Shown here: piece after piece, positions 1 through 9,990 of the stretch
Layout of the letters: the number at the start of each line of letters is the position of its first letter
Position numbering within the stretch: the first letter of the stretch is position 1
Source of the DNA: Helicobacter pylori
GTDB taxonomy: Bacteria > Campylobacterota > Campylobacteria > Campylobacterales > Helicobacteraceae
DNA: 64,000 nt
Direction: 5' to 3'
Assembly (NCBI RefSeq): GCF_016755635.1
Contig: NZ_CP051500.1
Coordinates: forward strand, 1,364,001 to 1,428,000
Position numbers and translations under genes: made by a program
Notes under the pieces: model-generated
What the model saw: the letters and a program-made list of their open reading frames with translations, nothing else
What the model was told of the DNA's origin: nothing
The model's database searches: none

Positions 1-309
1 AATGTTATTAGACAAAATAAAGGTCGCCATTTCCGTGTGGAAAGTCTCATTTTCATCCTGGTTGGTGAAAAAGGCGTTGATCGTAACGCTGGAGCTGTCT
101 TCCCAATATTTGGTAACTGATGAGACTCGTTGGGAATGATCTGTGTTGTAGTGGATAGCGTATTCTTGACTTAGAGTGGCTAATTCATTGGGCGTAGGGT
201 TGATTAATTCAAACCATAAAACTTCATTTTCTTCTATATCAAAACCATTAAAATCATTAAAGCGTTTTTTAATGACAAATTTTTGCTGTTTGAAAAACAC
301 ATTCACCAT
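1..309 (-). CDS. corA: CorA Mg2+ transporter, N-terminal part (runs off the left edge)
   Basis: The frame is open from an ATG at 309 to the window edge, giving 103 residues that start MVNVFFKQQKFVIKKRF. I recognise this as the N-terminus of the H. pylori CorA family, inner-membrane pentameric channels that take up Mg2+ (also Ni2+ and Co2+). Only the cytoplasmic funnel domain is in view. The two C-terminal membrane helices and the GMN selectivity motif lie outside, so function is known only from family recognition and from its place upstream of pgk. It is read in the same direction as pgk with a 15-bp gap on the pgk side, which suggests co-transcription or transcript overlap. Confidence 0.85.
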   Translation of the reverse strand, partial: MVNVFFKQQKFVIKKRFNDFNGFDIEENEVLWFELINPTPNELATLSQEYAIHYNTDHSQRVSSVTKYWEDSSSVTINAFFTNQDENETFHTEMATFILSNNI

Positions 310-324
310 AAGCGATCCTTAGAG

Positions 325-1533
325 TTAATGGCGTTTATCCAAAACCTCAAAACAAGGTAAAATCTTGCCCTCTAATAATTCCAAACTCGCTCCCCCACCG
401 GTGGAAATAAAACTCATGTTATCCTTTTCGCCCGCGCGGTTGATCGCATCAATGGTATCGCCCCCACCAATGAGCGAGAAAGCGTAAGTGTCAGCGATTT
501 TGTGGGCTAAAAAGGTTGTGCCTCTAGCAAATTCTTGCTTTTCATGCACGCCTAAGGGGCCATTCCATATGATCGTGGGCGCGCTCTCTATGACTTCAGA
601 GAATAATTTCACGCTCGCAGGCCCTATATCAGCGATCTTGTGTTTAGGCTCAATGTCTTGGACGGGTGAAATTTTGATGTGTTTGGGGTTAAGAATATCA
701 TCAGTGGTTACAGCGTCTATGGGCAAATAGACTTTGACTTTTTTTTCTTTCGCGCTTTTTAATAACTCTAGGGCGTCATTGATTAGGGCGTCTTCTACAG
801 AAGAATCTTGCACATCATAACCTAAGGCTTTTAAGAAGGTGTTGCTCATCGCCCCGGCAATAATGAGCTTGTCAATGAGATCTAAAATGTTTTTTAACAA
901 GGTGAGTTTGGAGCTGACCTTAGCCCCCCCCACAATCAACAATAAAGGGCGTAAAGGGTGGTTAAACGCTTGATAAAACGAATCAATTTCTTTTTTGAGT
1001 AAAAACCCGCTCACTTTAATAGGGGCGAATTTGGCGGTGCCATAAGTGCTGGCATGCTTTCTGTGGCTCGTGCCAAAAGCGTCATTCACAAACACATCGC
1101 ACAAGCCCGCTAAATCCTTAGCCAGATTCTCATCATTTTCTTCTTCACCCTTTAAAAAGCGGATGTTTTCTAAAAGAAAAATCCTTGTGGGCGCGTTTTC
1201 GTTTAAGGCTTGCTTGAGTTGCGCGATATTTTGAGAAAAAACCACTTCATGGTTTAAGAGTCTTTCAAGGCGTTTCAAAAAAGGCTTTAAGCTCAATTTT
1301 TCTTCAACCCCTTTAGGGCGGCCCAAATGACTCACTAGAATTATATCTTTAGCCTTATTGTCAATACAAAATTGGATGGTAGGCAAGCTCTCTCTAATGC
1401 GCGTGTCATCGGTAATATTCAAATTTTCATCTAAAGGCACATTAAAATCCACTCTAATAAGCACCCTTTTATGGCCCACTTCCACTTCTTGAATGTTTTT
1501 AACATTTTGCATAAACGACATTTTAGCTAACAT
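325..1533 (-). CDS. pgk: Phosphoglycerate kinase
   Basis: Pgk transfers phosphate between 1,3-bisphosphoglycerate and ADP, the first ATP-yielding step of lower glycolysis; it is cytoplasmic and reversible, and in H. pylori probably serves mainly gluconeogenesis. The 402-residue length is normal. Near the start sits RVDFNVPLD (substrate loop, about residues 27-35), then SHLGRPKG (about 68-75). NDAFGTSHR carries the phosphoglycerate-binding histidine region, and the C-terminal nucleotide loop is SLIGGGDT. The ATG at 1533 is chosen because AAGGA lies about 8 bases upstream; a second ATG five codons in is possible. It lies 15 bp downstream of the GAPDH gene, so the two consecutive pathway enzymes form an operon. 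Confidence 0.97.
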   Translation of the reverse strand: MLAKMSFMQNVKNIQEVEVGHKRVLIRVDFNVPLDENLNITDDTRIRESLPTIQFCIDNKAKDIILVSHLGRPKGVEEKLSLKPFLKRLERLLNHEVVFSQNIAQLKQALNENAPTRIFLLENIRFLKGEEENDENLAKDLAGLCDVFVNDAFGTSHRKHASTYGTAKFAPIKVSGFLLKKEIDSFYQAFNHPLRPLLLIVGGAKVSSKLTLLKNILDLIDKLIIAGAMSNTFLKALGYDVQDSSVEDALINDALELLKSAKEKKVKVYLPIDAVTTDDILNPKHIKISPVQDIEPKHKIADIGPASVKLFSEVIESAPTIIWNGPLGVHEKQEFARGTTFLAHKIADTYAFSLIGGGDTIDAINRAGEKDNMSFISTGGGASLELLEGKILPCFEVLDKRH

Positions 1534-1548
1534 GAAAAATCCTTTCTT

Positions 1549-2550
<1,002 letters not shown>

Positions 2551-2566
2551 TTATTTAAAAACCACC

Positions 2567-2574
2567 ATTTTATC
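2567..2574 (-). promoter_or_regulatory. Probable -10 box of the gapA-pgk operon
   Basis: Reading the minus strand upstream of gapA gives TTTGTGATAAAATGG, a -10 of the form GATAAAAT preceded by TG. It lies about 26-33 bases before the gapA ATG. H. pylori sigma-80 promoters typically have a clear -10 and a poor -35, as here. Confidence 0.5.
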
Positions 2575-2629
2575 ACAAATGCTCTTAAATAAAGGCATTC
2601 TTAAGGGGTTCTGTCTCATTAAGCATCAA

Positions 2630-3331
2630 TCATAAACTAAAATCAAAATCCTTATGATAAACCTCTCTGTGGGCGTTTTGGATGCTTGTAAAAACCCCAC
2701 TCCCTAAAAACCCCCTAGATAAGGGGCTAGGGTGAGGGGCGGTGATGATGATGTGCTTGTTTTTGGGGATTAGAGCGATCTTTTTTTGGGCGACTTTCCC
2801 TAATAACACCACGATTAAAGGAGCGGTCGTTTTAAAAAGGCGCATCAATATTTGATCGCTAAAAGCTTCCCAGCCGATGCGTTTGTGCGAAGCGGCCTGG
2901 TTTTTTTCCACGCTTAAAATGGCATTCAACAACAGCATACCCCTTTTAGCCCATGCGCTCAAATCCCCGCAACAAGGCACAGGCACGCCTAAATTCGCAT
3001 GCAATTCTTTAAAAATATTTTTTAAGCTTGGGGGGATGGGGGCGTTTTTTTCCACGCTAAAGCTTAAACCCATCGCCACAGGCAATTCTTGCTGATTTTT
3101 TAGGTAGGTGGAATGGTAGGGGTCTTGCCCTAAAAGGATGATTTTAACCGCACTAGGGGGTGTTAGATTGAGCGCATAAAACAGATTAGAGCTTTTAGGG
3201 AAAATGGTTTTAGGGCTTTTTAGGGCTTCTAAATAGCGTTTTTCTATTTCTAAAAAATAAGGCTTTTTAAATTCGCTTTGCAAAAACTCCCGCCAAGCCA
3301 AACTTAAAGGAGCGCAGTCAAAAAGTTTCAT
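2630..3331 (-). CDS. ung: Uracil-DNA glycosylase
   Basis: Ung removes uracil from DNA (from cytosine deamination or dUMP incorporation) as the first step of base excision repair. The 233 residues carry the family 1 motif GQDPYHS (about residues 68-74), which contains the water-activating Asp. The C-terminal HPSPLS loop inserts into the minor groove and carries the catalytic His. Length is normal. Its start overlaps the end of plsC by 4 bases, so the two are probably translationally coupled and belong to one operon with the upstream genes. Confidence 0.96.
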   Translation of the reverse strand: MKLFDCAPLSLAWREFLQSEFKKPYFLEIEKRYLEALKSPKTIFPKSSNLFYALNLTPPSAVKIILLGQDPYHSTYLKNQQELPVAMGLSFSVEKNAPIPPSLKNIFKELHANLGVPVPCCGDLSAWAKRGMLLLNAILSVEKNQAASHKRIGWEAFSDQILMRLFKTTAPLIVVLLGKVAQKKIALIPKNKHIIITAPHPSPLSRGFLGSGVFTSIQNAHREVYHKDFDFSL

Positions 3332-4050
3332 TGTTCGCTAGGGTTTAATTCATGGTAGTGTTTTAAATACTCTTTTTGCATGCGTTCTTCTAATTCTTCA
3401 TACCAAGTGGGCGAGCTAAAATTGGGCGTATAGCTTTCTAGCATGACTAAACGGGTGCGGGCTTTATAGGCTTCTAGGGGTTTGGAATTAAAAATTTTAA
3501 TGGAATTGATTAACACCATGGGCTGGATTTTGAGCTGGAATTTTTCGGCGATGATTTTAGCCCCTTGCTTGAAAGGGAGGAATTTTTCTCCTCCTTTGCC
3601 TCTAGTGCCTTCAGGGAAAATCACTAAAGGGCGGTTTTGCTCTAGCTTTTCTTTACACGCTTTCAAAAGGCTCACAATCCCCTTTTTATCCTCTCTGTCA
3701 ATTAAAATCATTCCCGTATCCGTTAAGGCATGCCCATAAAAGGGGATTTCGCCCAGCTCTTTTTTAGCGATCCAGCAAATATTACTGGGGTGGTAGGCTT
3801 CTAAGTAAATGATGTCTAGTAAGCTTTGGTGGTTTAAGACAATGAGTTTAGCGTTCGTATCAAAAGCGCCTATTTTTTCTAAAGTAACCCCGGTAAGGGA
3901 AAAAAAGCACGAACAAGCCCTACGGCTGGAGCGGGCGTTATTGTTTTTGCGGTTAAAATAATTGAAAACAATGATAACGGCTAAGCCTATAGCGATCACT
4001 AAAGCCCTATAAATCGCTCTTAAACGATTGGACTTTTTATTTGACTTCAT
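3328..4050 (-). CDS. plsC: 1-acyl-sn-glycerol-3-phosphate acyltransferase
   Basis: PlsC acylates lysophosphatidic acid to phosphatidic acid, the precursor of all membrane phospholipids, at the inner membrane. It has 240 residues with an N-terminal hydrophobic helix (about 10-29). NHQSLLD is the HX4D catalytic box, and [10 protein letters not shown] is the glycerol-3-phosphate-binding block. The start ATG overlaps the upstream gene's 3' end by 14 bases and the stop overlaps ung by 4 bases, a tight operon. Low-complexity basic N-terminus ([10 protein letters not shown]) precedes the first helix. Confidence 0.94.
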   Translation of the reverse strand: MKSNKKSNRLRAIYRALVIAIGLAVIIVFNYFNRKNNNARSSRRACSCFFSLTGVTLEKIGAFDTNAKLIVLNHQSLLDIIYLEAYHPSNICWIAKKELGEIPFYGHALTDTGMILIDREDKKGIVSLLKACKEKLEQNRPLVIFPEGTRGKGGEKFLPFKQGAKIIAEKFQLKIQPMVLINSIKIFNSKPLEAYKARTRLVMLESYTPNFSSPTWYEELEERMQKEYLKHYHELNPSEQ

Positions 4051-5200
4051 CTTTTTTGACCCATCCTATTTGTTCATGCGGCGTTAGGATTTTATAATAA
4101 TCATCATGCGAGCCTAAGATTTTAATCGGCATTTCATTTTTAGAAAGCCCCAAAATGGTGGAATTTTGCGTGGGCAGAATGCGGATTTTTTTATGAGCGA
4201 GCAATAGGGCTGATTTTTGCGTGAATAAAAGGTGATACAAAACAAACCCTAAGCACAAAATCCCAAGCCCTAAAAAAATGAGTTTGCGCCCAAAAATGAA
4301 AAACAGCACCAAGAAAAACACGCACAAAGCGAGCAACGCCACGTTAGAAAAGACTAAAAAATTGTTTTTAGGGATGAGATCGCTTTGAATACCGGTAGTG
4401 TCTTGAGTGGGAATGGTTGAAAAAGATAAGGTTTTAAATTGCTTATTTGAAAGCGAAAAATAATCAAAAGAAAGGTTTTGAAGGGTTTTAGGCAACACGC
4501 AATAATAAAAAACGCTCCCTTCTTTAGCCTTGATCTGGTTTAAAGAGGCGTTATCAAACCCCTGTTTGATCGCTTCTTTGATGTGAAAATCTTCCCAAGT
4601 GGCTTCTTTGAACGCTATTTCCATCACCAAAATATTGTTTTTATCGTCATAATCTTTGGTTTTGTATTGCACAACCTGTAAATCTTTGGCCATGACATTC
4701 GCATAACGAGGGTTTTTGGACAAATCCGTTACCTGCAAAGCAACTTTGGGGGCTATGGAATGATCGATGTATTTGTCTTTATTGGAAAACGCGCTCACTT
4801 CTAAGGACGGAATAATCGCTTTTATGCCCTTAATCTTGTAATAATAAGTCGCTCTGAAAAGCTCTTTTTCCACCTTTTTCCATTTGGGCATCTTATTTAA
4901 AAGCTCAATTTGGGTTTTATCCAACCCGTCTTTGATTTTGGCTTCCAAAAACTCAGCGTCAAACAGCAATAGATCATAAGTTACGCCTATAATTTGACCG
5001 ATATAAACCGGGTTGTTTTCTAAATCTTCTAATTGGGGGATTTTCACATAAACCACTTTAGCCTTGATTTCTTCTGGCTCATTAGCGTTCTCGGCAACCA
5101 AAAAGCCTGCCAAAAAGCTTAAAATCAAACTGATGATTTTAAGGGTTTTGATTGAATGAGCGCAAAAACTCATTAACGATTTTTCAAATAAAAACCCCAT
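4037..5200 (-). CDS. Membrane-anchored protein with a C-terminal SH3-like domain, function unknown
   Basis: A 387-residue protein with a signal-like hydrophobic stretch (about residues 17-35), a long extracytoplasmic region, then two hydrophobic helices (about 283-325). The last 55 residues ([15 protein letters not shown] ... IGWVKKDEV) look like a bacterial SH3 domain. Such domains often bind peptidoglycan or peptides in the envelope, but no enzyme motif is visible. It may start nine codons later (MSFCAHSIK), which would give a cleaner signal sequence. It lies 6 bp after the CtpA protease and overlaps plsC, so an envelope role is inferred from context only. Confidence 0.8.
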   Translation of the reverse strand: MGFLFEKSLMSFCAHSIKTLKIISLILSFLAGFLVAENANEPEEIKAKVVYVKIPQLEDLENNPVYIGQIIGVTYDLLLFDAEFLEAKIKDGLDKTQIELLNKMPKWKKVEKELFRATYYYKIKGIKAIIPSLEVSAFSNKDKYIDHSIAPKVALQVTDLSKNPRYANVMAKDLQVVQYKTKDYDDKNNILVMEIAFKEATWEDFHIKEAIKQGFDNASLNQIKAKEGSVFYYCVLPKTLQNLSFDYFSLSNKQFKTLSFSTIPTQDTTGIQSDLIPKNNFLVFSNVALLALCVFFLVLFFIFGRKLIFLGLGILCLGFVLYHLLFTQKSALLLAHKKIRILPTQNSTILGLSKNEMPIKILGSHDDYYKILTPHEQIGWVKKDEVK

Positions 5201-5206
5201 GAGTTT

Positions 5207-6571
5207 TTATTTCTTTTTAGGCGCTTTTTCATCCATTTTCTCATCTACGATAGACCAGGTTTTCAAGCTGTCAATAGCGGTTTTTAGCTGAATATCATCG
5301 TTGATCATTTTAGGGGTAACCTCTTTTTCCTCTTCGCTTTTCTTGTCTTTATCCGCCTCTTTGGAATTAGGAGTTTTATCGTCAAGTTTTTTAAGCTCTT
5401 GCTCTAAATGGTGTTTTAAATCCGCTTCTTTCAAGCTGAATTTATTTTCATTTTCTGGTGCTTTACCCGGATAAATCACAATATCAGGCGTGATCCCCTT
5501 AGCTTGAATGGTGCGCCCGCTCGGCAAATAGTAGCGTGCGGTCGTGATTTTAATGGCTTCGTCCTTATTGACAGGGAGCAGCATTTGCACGCTTCCCTTA
5601 CCAAAGGTTTTTTCACCGATAATCACGGCCCGTTTGTGATCTTGCAACGCTCCTGCTACGATCTCGCTCGCGCTCGCTGAACCGCCATTGACTAACACCG
5701 CAATAGGCAAATTGGTATAAGGGGCTCTGCCGTTAGCCTTGTATTCTAAATTTTCTTCTTTATTTTTGCCTTTTTGAGAGACTAAAACCCCCTCTTTAAT
5801 GAAGAGGTTAGACAAGCCCACCGCTTGGTTTAACAACCCTCCAGGATTCCCCCTTAAATCCAACACGATCCCCTTAGCCTTAGGGTTAGCTTTTAAGCCT
5901 TCTAAAACCGATTTGGTAACATTCTTGTCAAAACCACTCACTCTCACATACAGATAAGGGGTTTCTTTAATCTTTTTCACATAGACAGAGGGGAGTTTAA
6001 TGATGTCTCTAATGATGTTAAACACCAAGGGTTTTGGCTCGTTTTTTCTTACAACGGTGATCTGAATAGGGGTCTTTGGCTTGCCGCGCATGAGATTGAT
6101 CGCATCATCAATGCTCATGCTCAGCGTGCTTTCGTTGTTGATTTTTAAAATGTTATCGCCTGACTTAACCCCAGCCTTGTAAGCTGGAGTGCCTTCTAAA
6201 GGAGCGATCACGGTCAAAACGCCATCGCGCATGCCCACCGTGATCCCAAGCCCCCCAAATTCGCCCTCGGTTTGGGCTTGAAATTCCTTAAACTTCTTTT
6301 CATTCAAATACGCTGAATGCGCGTCCAAATTAGAGAGCAAGCCTTCAATCGCTTTAGTCATGATCTCAGAAATACTGATTTTATCCACATACTTTTTTTC
6401 AATTTCTGAAACCACATTAGAGAAACGACTGAACGCTTCCACCCTTTTAGCCGCTAATTCTTGCGGATCTTCTTTAACCGGCTTGACCGGCTTTTTTTCC
6501 TTAACTTCACCACCATGCAAACTCACCGCAAGAGAAATCGCTAACAACCCTTTAAAAAGTCGTTTTGTCAT
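5207..6571 (-). CDS. ctpA: Carboxyl-terminal processing protease (S41 family)
   Basis: A periplasmic serine protease of the CtpA/Prc type that trims C-terminal tails of exported proteins. It shows a signal peptide (KRLFKGLLAISLAVSLHGG), a PDZ domain (about residues 95-180 with GGLGITVG), and the S41 catalytic region. GGSASASEIVAGAL carries the nucleophilic Ser, and EKTFGKGSVQ carries the general-base Lys. The tail is charged and low complexity (DKKSEEEKE). I chose the ATG at 6571 (MTKRLFKG) because it directly precedes the signal peptide; an in-frame upstream start at 6586 exists. Full length for the family, about 454 residues. Confidence 0.93.
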   Translation of the reverse strand: MTKRLFKGLLAISLAVSLHGGEVKEKKPVKPVKEDPQELAAKRVEAFSRFSNVVSEIEKKYVDKISISEIMTKAIEGLLSNLDAHSAYLNEKKFKEFQAQTEGEFGGLGITVGMRDGVLTVIAPLEGTPAYKAGVKSGDNILKINNESTLSMSIDDAINLMRGKPKTPIQITVVRKNEPKPLVFNIIRDIIKLPSVYVKKIKETPYLYVRVSGFDKNVTKSVLEGLKANPKAKGIVLDLRGNPGGLLNQAVGLSNLFIKEGVLVSQKGKNKEENLEYKANGRAPYTNLPIAVLVNGGSASASEIVAGALQDHKRAVIIGEKTFGKGSVQMLLPVNKDEAIKITTARYYLPSGRTIQAKGITPDIVIYPGKAPENENKFSLKEADLKHHLEQELKKLDDKTPNSKEADKDKKSEEEKEVTPKMINDDIQLKTAIDSLKTWSIVDEKMDEKAPKKK

Positions 6572-6693
6572 TGTTAATAGCACCACCCATTTTTGAGATT
6601 AGAAAGAATCACCTTTAAGGTTTTATTCAATTTTTTGCGTTTATTCTATCTAAAATTTAGATAACATGCCCATTCATTCACTCATTTTGAGCC

Positions 6694-6806
6694 TAAACGA
6701 TACAACAAAAACGCATAACTCCCCGATCCATTCACATGCAAATCGCAAAGCATGCCCGTTACAAAAACATTAGAAATGGGGCTTACTTTAGAGCCTCTAT
6801 CGCAAA
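6694..6806. repeat. 113-bp direct repeat, copy B (downstream end of the HpyAIV-like insertion)
   Basis: This segment matches 8893-9005 in the same orientation at 111 of 113 positions; the only differences are cc versus tt near 6757-6758. On the minus strand it encodes the same peptide as the 3' end of the type IIG gene (CDRGSKVSPISNVFVT onward), so it is a duplicated gene end. The R gene reads straight into it and takes its stop codon from it. Confidence 0.93.
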
Positions 6807-7664
6807 GACAATAACTTTTCTTCTAACTTTGACGCTAATTGCTGATAGATTGTTTTATTTTGTTGTCTAAAATTCTCTACTAACATTTTTAAAACTTTTT
6901 GTTCTGGGAATAAAATTAACACAAGATTGAAAATTTCATCATTATCCAAAAGTTTTCTATAAACGCTTGGTGCTAAATCTTTGATTTCTTTAAAGCTCTC
7001 TAAAAGATTTTCATCAAGATTCAAACTAGGCAAATCCGGTAAAATTTCACGCCGCTAAATGGTTTAAAACCTCATCCCAAACTTGCAAGATATTAAGATT
7101 TTCAAACAACTCCTTACCATAACACAAGCTCAAAGGCACGCCATAATCAACAGATAATTTTTGCAATTCTTCTTTATAATAATTTTGATTTTTATTCAAA
7201 CCCTCATCTATAAAATAAAAATAGCCTTGAATGTTTTCGCCATAACGATGGATTAAAGCCTCTAATTTTCTTTCAAAGTTATCTATTTGCCCTCTCTTTT
7301 TGGCGCTGTCATGGTCGTCTCGCATTTTTTGTTCTATAAAATAATAGGTGTTATCTTTTTTAGCCAACTGATCCAATTCTAAAGATTCCCTTTTTTCTTT
7401 ATCCTTATGTAATAAGGGATTTTTTTAGATAAAGGTGAAAAGTTATGCTCTTTTAAGTATTGTTCTATTAAGTATTCAAACGCATCGCCAAACTTAATCT
7501 CATGGGGAAGTCAATAAATTTTGTAATAGTTTTGTTTTAGGCTTAGTGGGTCTAAAAATCCCCAAATAGCGTTCAGGATTTTCAGCAATATTTTCAAGTA
7601 ATTTTGCTTTAGATGTTCCAAAAACAAAACGATTAAAAATCTCGTTAAAGGTTTGATAGTCCAT
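6797..7664 (-). pseudogene. HpyAIV-like (HinfI-type) restriction endonuclease, three frameshifts
   Basis: Start ATG at 7664 overlaps the methylase stop (TAATG). The protein begins MDYQTFNEIFNRFVFGTS and would be about 288 residues. Three breaks are visible. The first is an extra C at 7505-7508 (TCCCCATGAG instead of TCCCATGAG), which gives an early stop. The second is a short A run, A7 where A8 restores frame, at 7419-7425. The third is near 7047-7052, where GCGTGAAATT needs two more bases to read on into ILPDLPSLNL. Reassembled, the frame reads smoothly to LEEKLLSLR and stops at TAG inside the flanking repeat. Linkage to a HinfI-type methylase suggests GANTC specificity. It is dead as sequenced. 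Confidence 0.85.
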
Positions 7665-8743
7665 TAAGAGTCCTTTTGGCAGATATAACGCAATTCATCT
7701 AGCAATAAAAATTGATTTTGGTAATACGCATAAAAAAATTTCCAGCCATTATGGTTGGTTTTATTCAAATATTTAGCGCTCATTTTATGGATAGAAGTTT
7801 CATAATTTTCATTATCCCTCACTTGTCCGTTTTCTAAAACTTGACAAATTTTTTCTTTGTTAGATGAGTATAAAAAATCCCCGATTTTTAATAATTGTTT
7901 AGAAATTAAAAGACTCATAGGGATTTTTGGGGGTTTAGTTTCTAAATCTAAATTAGTGATAAAATCGCTTTTATCCCTAGCGCTATTAAGGCGTTTTGTT
8001 GCTTCTTTGATATAAAAAGAATCTTTTTCAATGCCAATAAAATACCTGTTCATAGATTTAGCCACAGCCCCTGTTGTGCCTGTGCCAAAAAAGGGATCTA
8101 AAACAATATCTTTAGGTTTAGTCGCGCTTAAAATGATTTTTTTTAAAAGCGCTTCTGGTTTTTGCGTGGAATGCACTTTTTTACCTTGCACGTCTTTTAG
8201 TCTTTCGTTACCCATGCAAATAGGGATTTGCCAAACCGATTTTTCTTGTTTGTCGTTATTGAGATACTTCATTGTTTTATAATTAAAGGTAACTTTGCTG
8301 TTTTTGTGTTTAGCGCACCAAATAAGCGTTTCATGGGCGTTGCATAGTCTCTTGCCAGCAAAATTAGGCACCGGATTACTCTTGTGCCAAATAATATCGT
8401 TGAGTATCCAAAACCCTAAATTTTGCAAATGAAAACCAATTCTAAAAATATTTTGAAAACTCCCTATCACACAAATACTGCCATTATCTTTTAAAATCCT
8501 TTGGCACTCTCTTAGCCAACCCAAACAAAAGGTATCGTATTCCTTAAAAGAGCCAAATTTATCCCAATGATCCTCAACGCCTTGAAATTTTGTGCCTTCA
8601 AAACGCTTCAATTCCCCCTCTGTTTACATAAAATAAGGGGGGTCAGCAAAGATAAAATCAACGCTTCTGTTAGGAAAATCTTTTAATTTTTCTAAACAAT
8701 CCCCCTCTATGATAGTGTTTAAGTTTTCTTTTAAAAAATCCAT
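7664..8743 (-). pseudogene. HinfI-type (HpyAIV-like) adenine-N6 DNA methyltransferase with a nonsense codon
   Basis: Read from the ATG at 8743 the frame is 359 codons, the size of HinfI-family methylases. It has the beta-class order: DPPYF (residues 34-38, motif IV) near the N-terminus, then STQKPEALL and DPFFGTGTTGAVA (motif I) towards the C-terminus. Codon 40 (8624-8626) is TAA directly after DPPYFM, where the next residues are TEGELKRFEG; one base change from CAA (Gln) would explain it. Downstream the frame is intact for 319 codons. Restart at the Met of 8611 would lack motif IV, so the product should be inactive. The family methylates GANTC. Confidence 0.88.
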
Positions 8744-8892
8744 GATTAACTAACCTTTTATATCTGCTACTCTAGCCATTTTAACACAAGCGTTTTAAGG
8801 CTATCTTAATGTTTAATCTTTAGCTTTGTTCTCATCAAATGCATCAAATGCAAATGCATCAAATGATAGAAGCTATCTATCCCCACCTATTT

Positions 8893-9005
8893 TAAACGAT
8901 ACAACAAAAACGCATAACTCCCCGATCCATTCACATGCAAATCGCAAAGCATGTTCGTTACAAAAACATTAGAAATGGGGCTTACTTTAGAGCCTCTATC
9001 GCAAA
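8893..9005. repeat. 113-bp direct repeat, copy A (upstream end of the HpyAIV-like insertion)
   Basis: Near-identical partner of 6694-6806 (111/113). It is the original 3' end of the type IIG gene fragment on the minus strand. Between it and the methylase start lie 150 bp with a small internal repeat, catcaaatg occurring several times around 8835-8865. Confidence 0.93.
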
Positions 9006-9164
9006 TGAGAGCGAGATTAAATAAAGCAGAATAAAGGGAAGGCTGTTCCTCCACCTCCGAAAGAGATGTTGAAATCGCTTGCTTCTTTGCTGATGAATGC
9101 GCTATCAAAGCCAAGGCTGGCTTTGGCTTGGCGCGATAAGATAAGGGCGATATTGGTATTAAAT

Positions 9165-9178
9165 GGGGGGGGGGGGGG
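9165..9178. repeat. G14 (C14 on the coding strand) homopolymer in the type IIG gene
   Basis: Fourteen consecutive G on the plus strand, read as Pro codons on the minus strand. Tracts of this length slip readily in H. pylori. At 14 the frame passes through unbroken into FNTNIALILSRQ; other lengths would terminate or reach the alternative 3' block. Confidence 0.9.
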
Positions 9179-9983
9179 TGGATTTTGCAAGATTTCTTGC
9201 ATTAACGCTTTGCTGTCATTCCCTTTTAAATGAGGCAAATCGCTCGTCAAAAATCCAAGCGTCTTTTGGATTTCAATCGTGCGCGCGATGACTTTAATGA
9301 TACGGGTTACATGATCAAAGTTACAAGGCTCGTTTTTGTGGCTTTTTAAATATTTGTCTAAAACGCCATACCCCCCTATTCTATAATCATAAATTTCTTG
9401 ACTCACCCCCCTAAAATAAGCGCTGTGGTTGATATAAAGGCGTTGTTCTGGCTCGTTATGAAGAGGTTTTTTGATGATGCGATCATGCGCTTCTTTGTAG
9501 CAGGATTCGCCTATGGTAGCGTCTTTTAATTTTTCAAAGCTGTGATTCAGGCTTTCTTTATTTAAGACATGCAAGCCGATCAATTCAATCCCTAAAAGGC
9601 TTAAAGCCCTAAACAAATCTTTATTGTTTGTGAAAAGGATTTTAGGGTAATCGGCTTTGAGAAAGTCTTCATAACGCTTGCGGTAATTTGGGGAATACAA
9701 TAACGCATAGATATAGCCTAAAACCTCTAGCGGCTCAAAAGAGTGGTTATAATGCTTGTCTATGAAGCTTCTAAACTCTGGCGTAAAATTTTCGGTGTAG
9801 TTGGGGTTATGGTATAGTGGATTCACATAATCGCCTCCCTCCATTCCTGGACATGTCCAAGTGCGCAAATCTGAAATTTTATTACTAACAAATCCTACGC
9901 CGCTTTTTTGCGATTGACAAAATCTGCGAGAAGTAATTAGCGCGACATTTTTGCGCGTTTGATTGGGTGTTTTAGGGTTTGTT

Positions 9984-9990
9984 GGGGGGG
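9984..9990. repeat. G7 (C7) homopolymer separating the type IIG N- and C-terminal frames
   Basis: Minus-strand reading is ATG TTA CCC CCC CAA, leading to a stop after KRAKMSR. Adding one C gives a continuous frame through TPKTPNQTRKNVALITSRR and onward. Confidence 0.8.

Noticed and set aside
488-730. Antisense frames over pgk, gapA, ung and other minus-strand genes
   Set aside because: They mirror well-recognised genes and have no independent coding signals.
8744-8892. A regulator (control protein) gene upstream of the HpyAIV-like methylase
   Set aside because: The 150-bp gap has no open frame of useful length, only short catcaaatg repeats.
9845-9856. GGACATGTCC palindrome as an operator
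   Set aside because: It is inside the type IIG coding sequence and consistent with the protein reading there.
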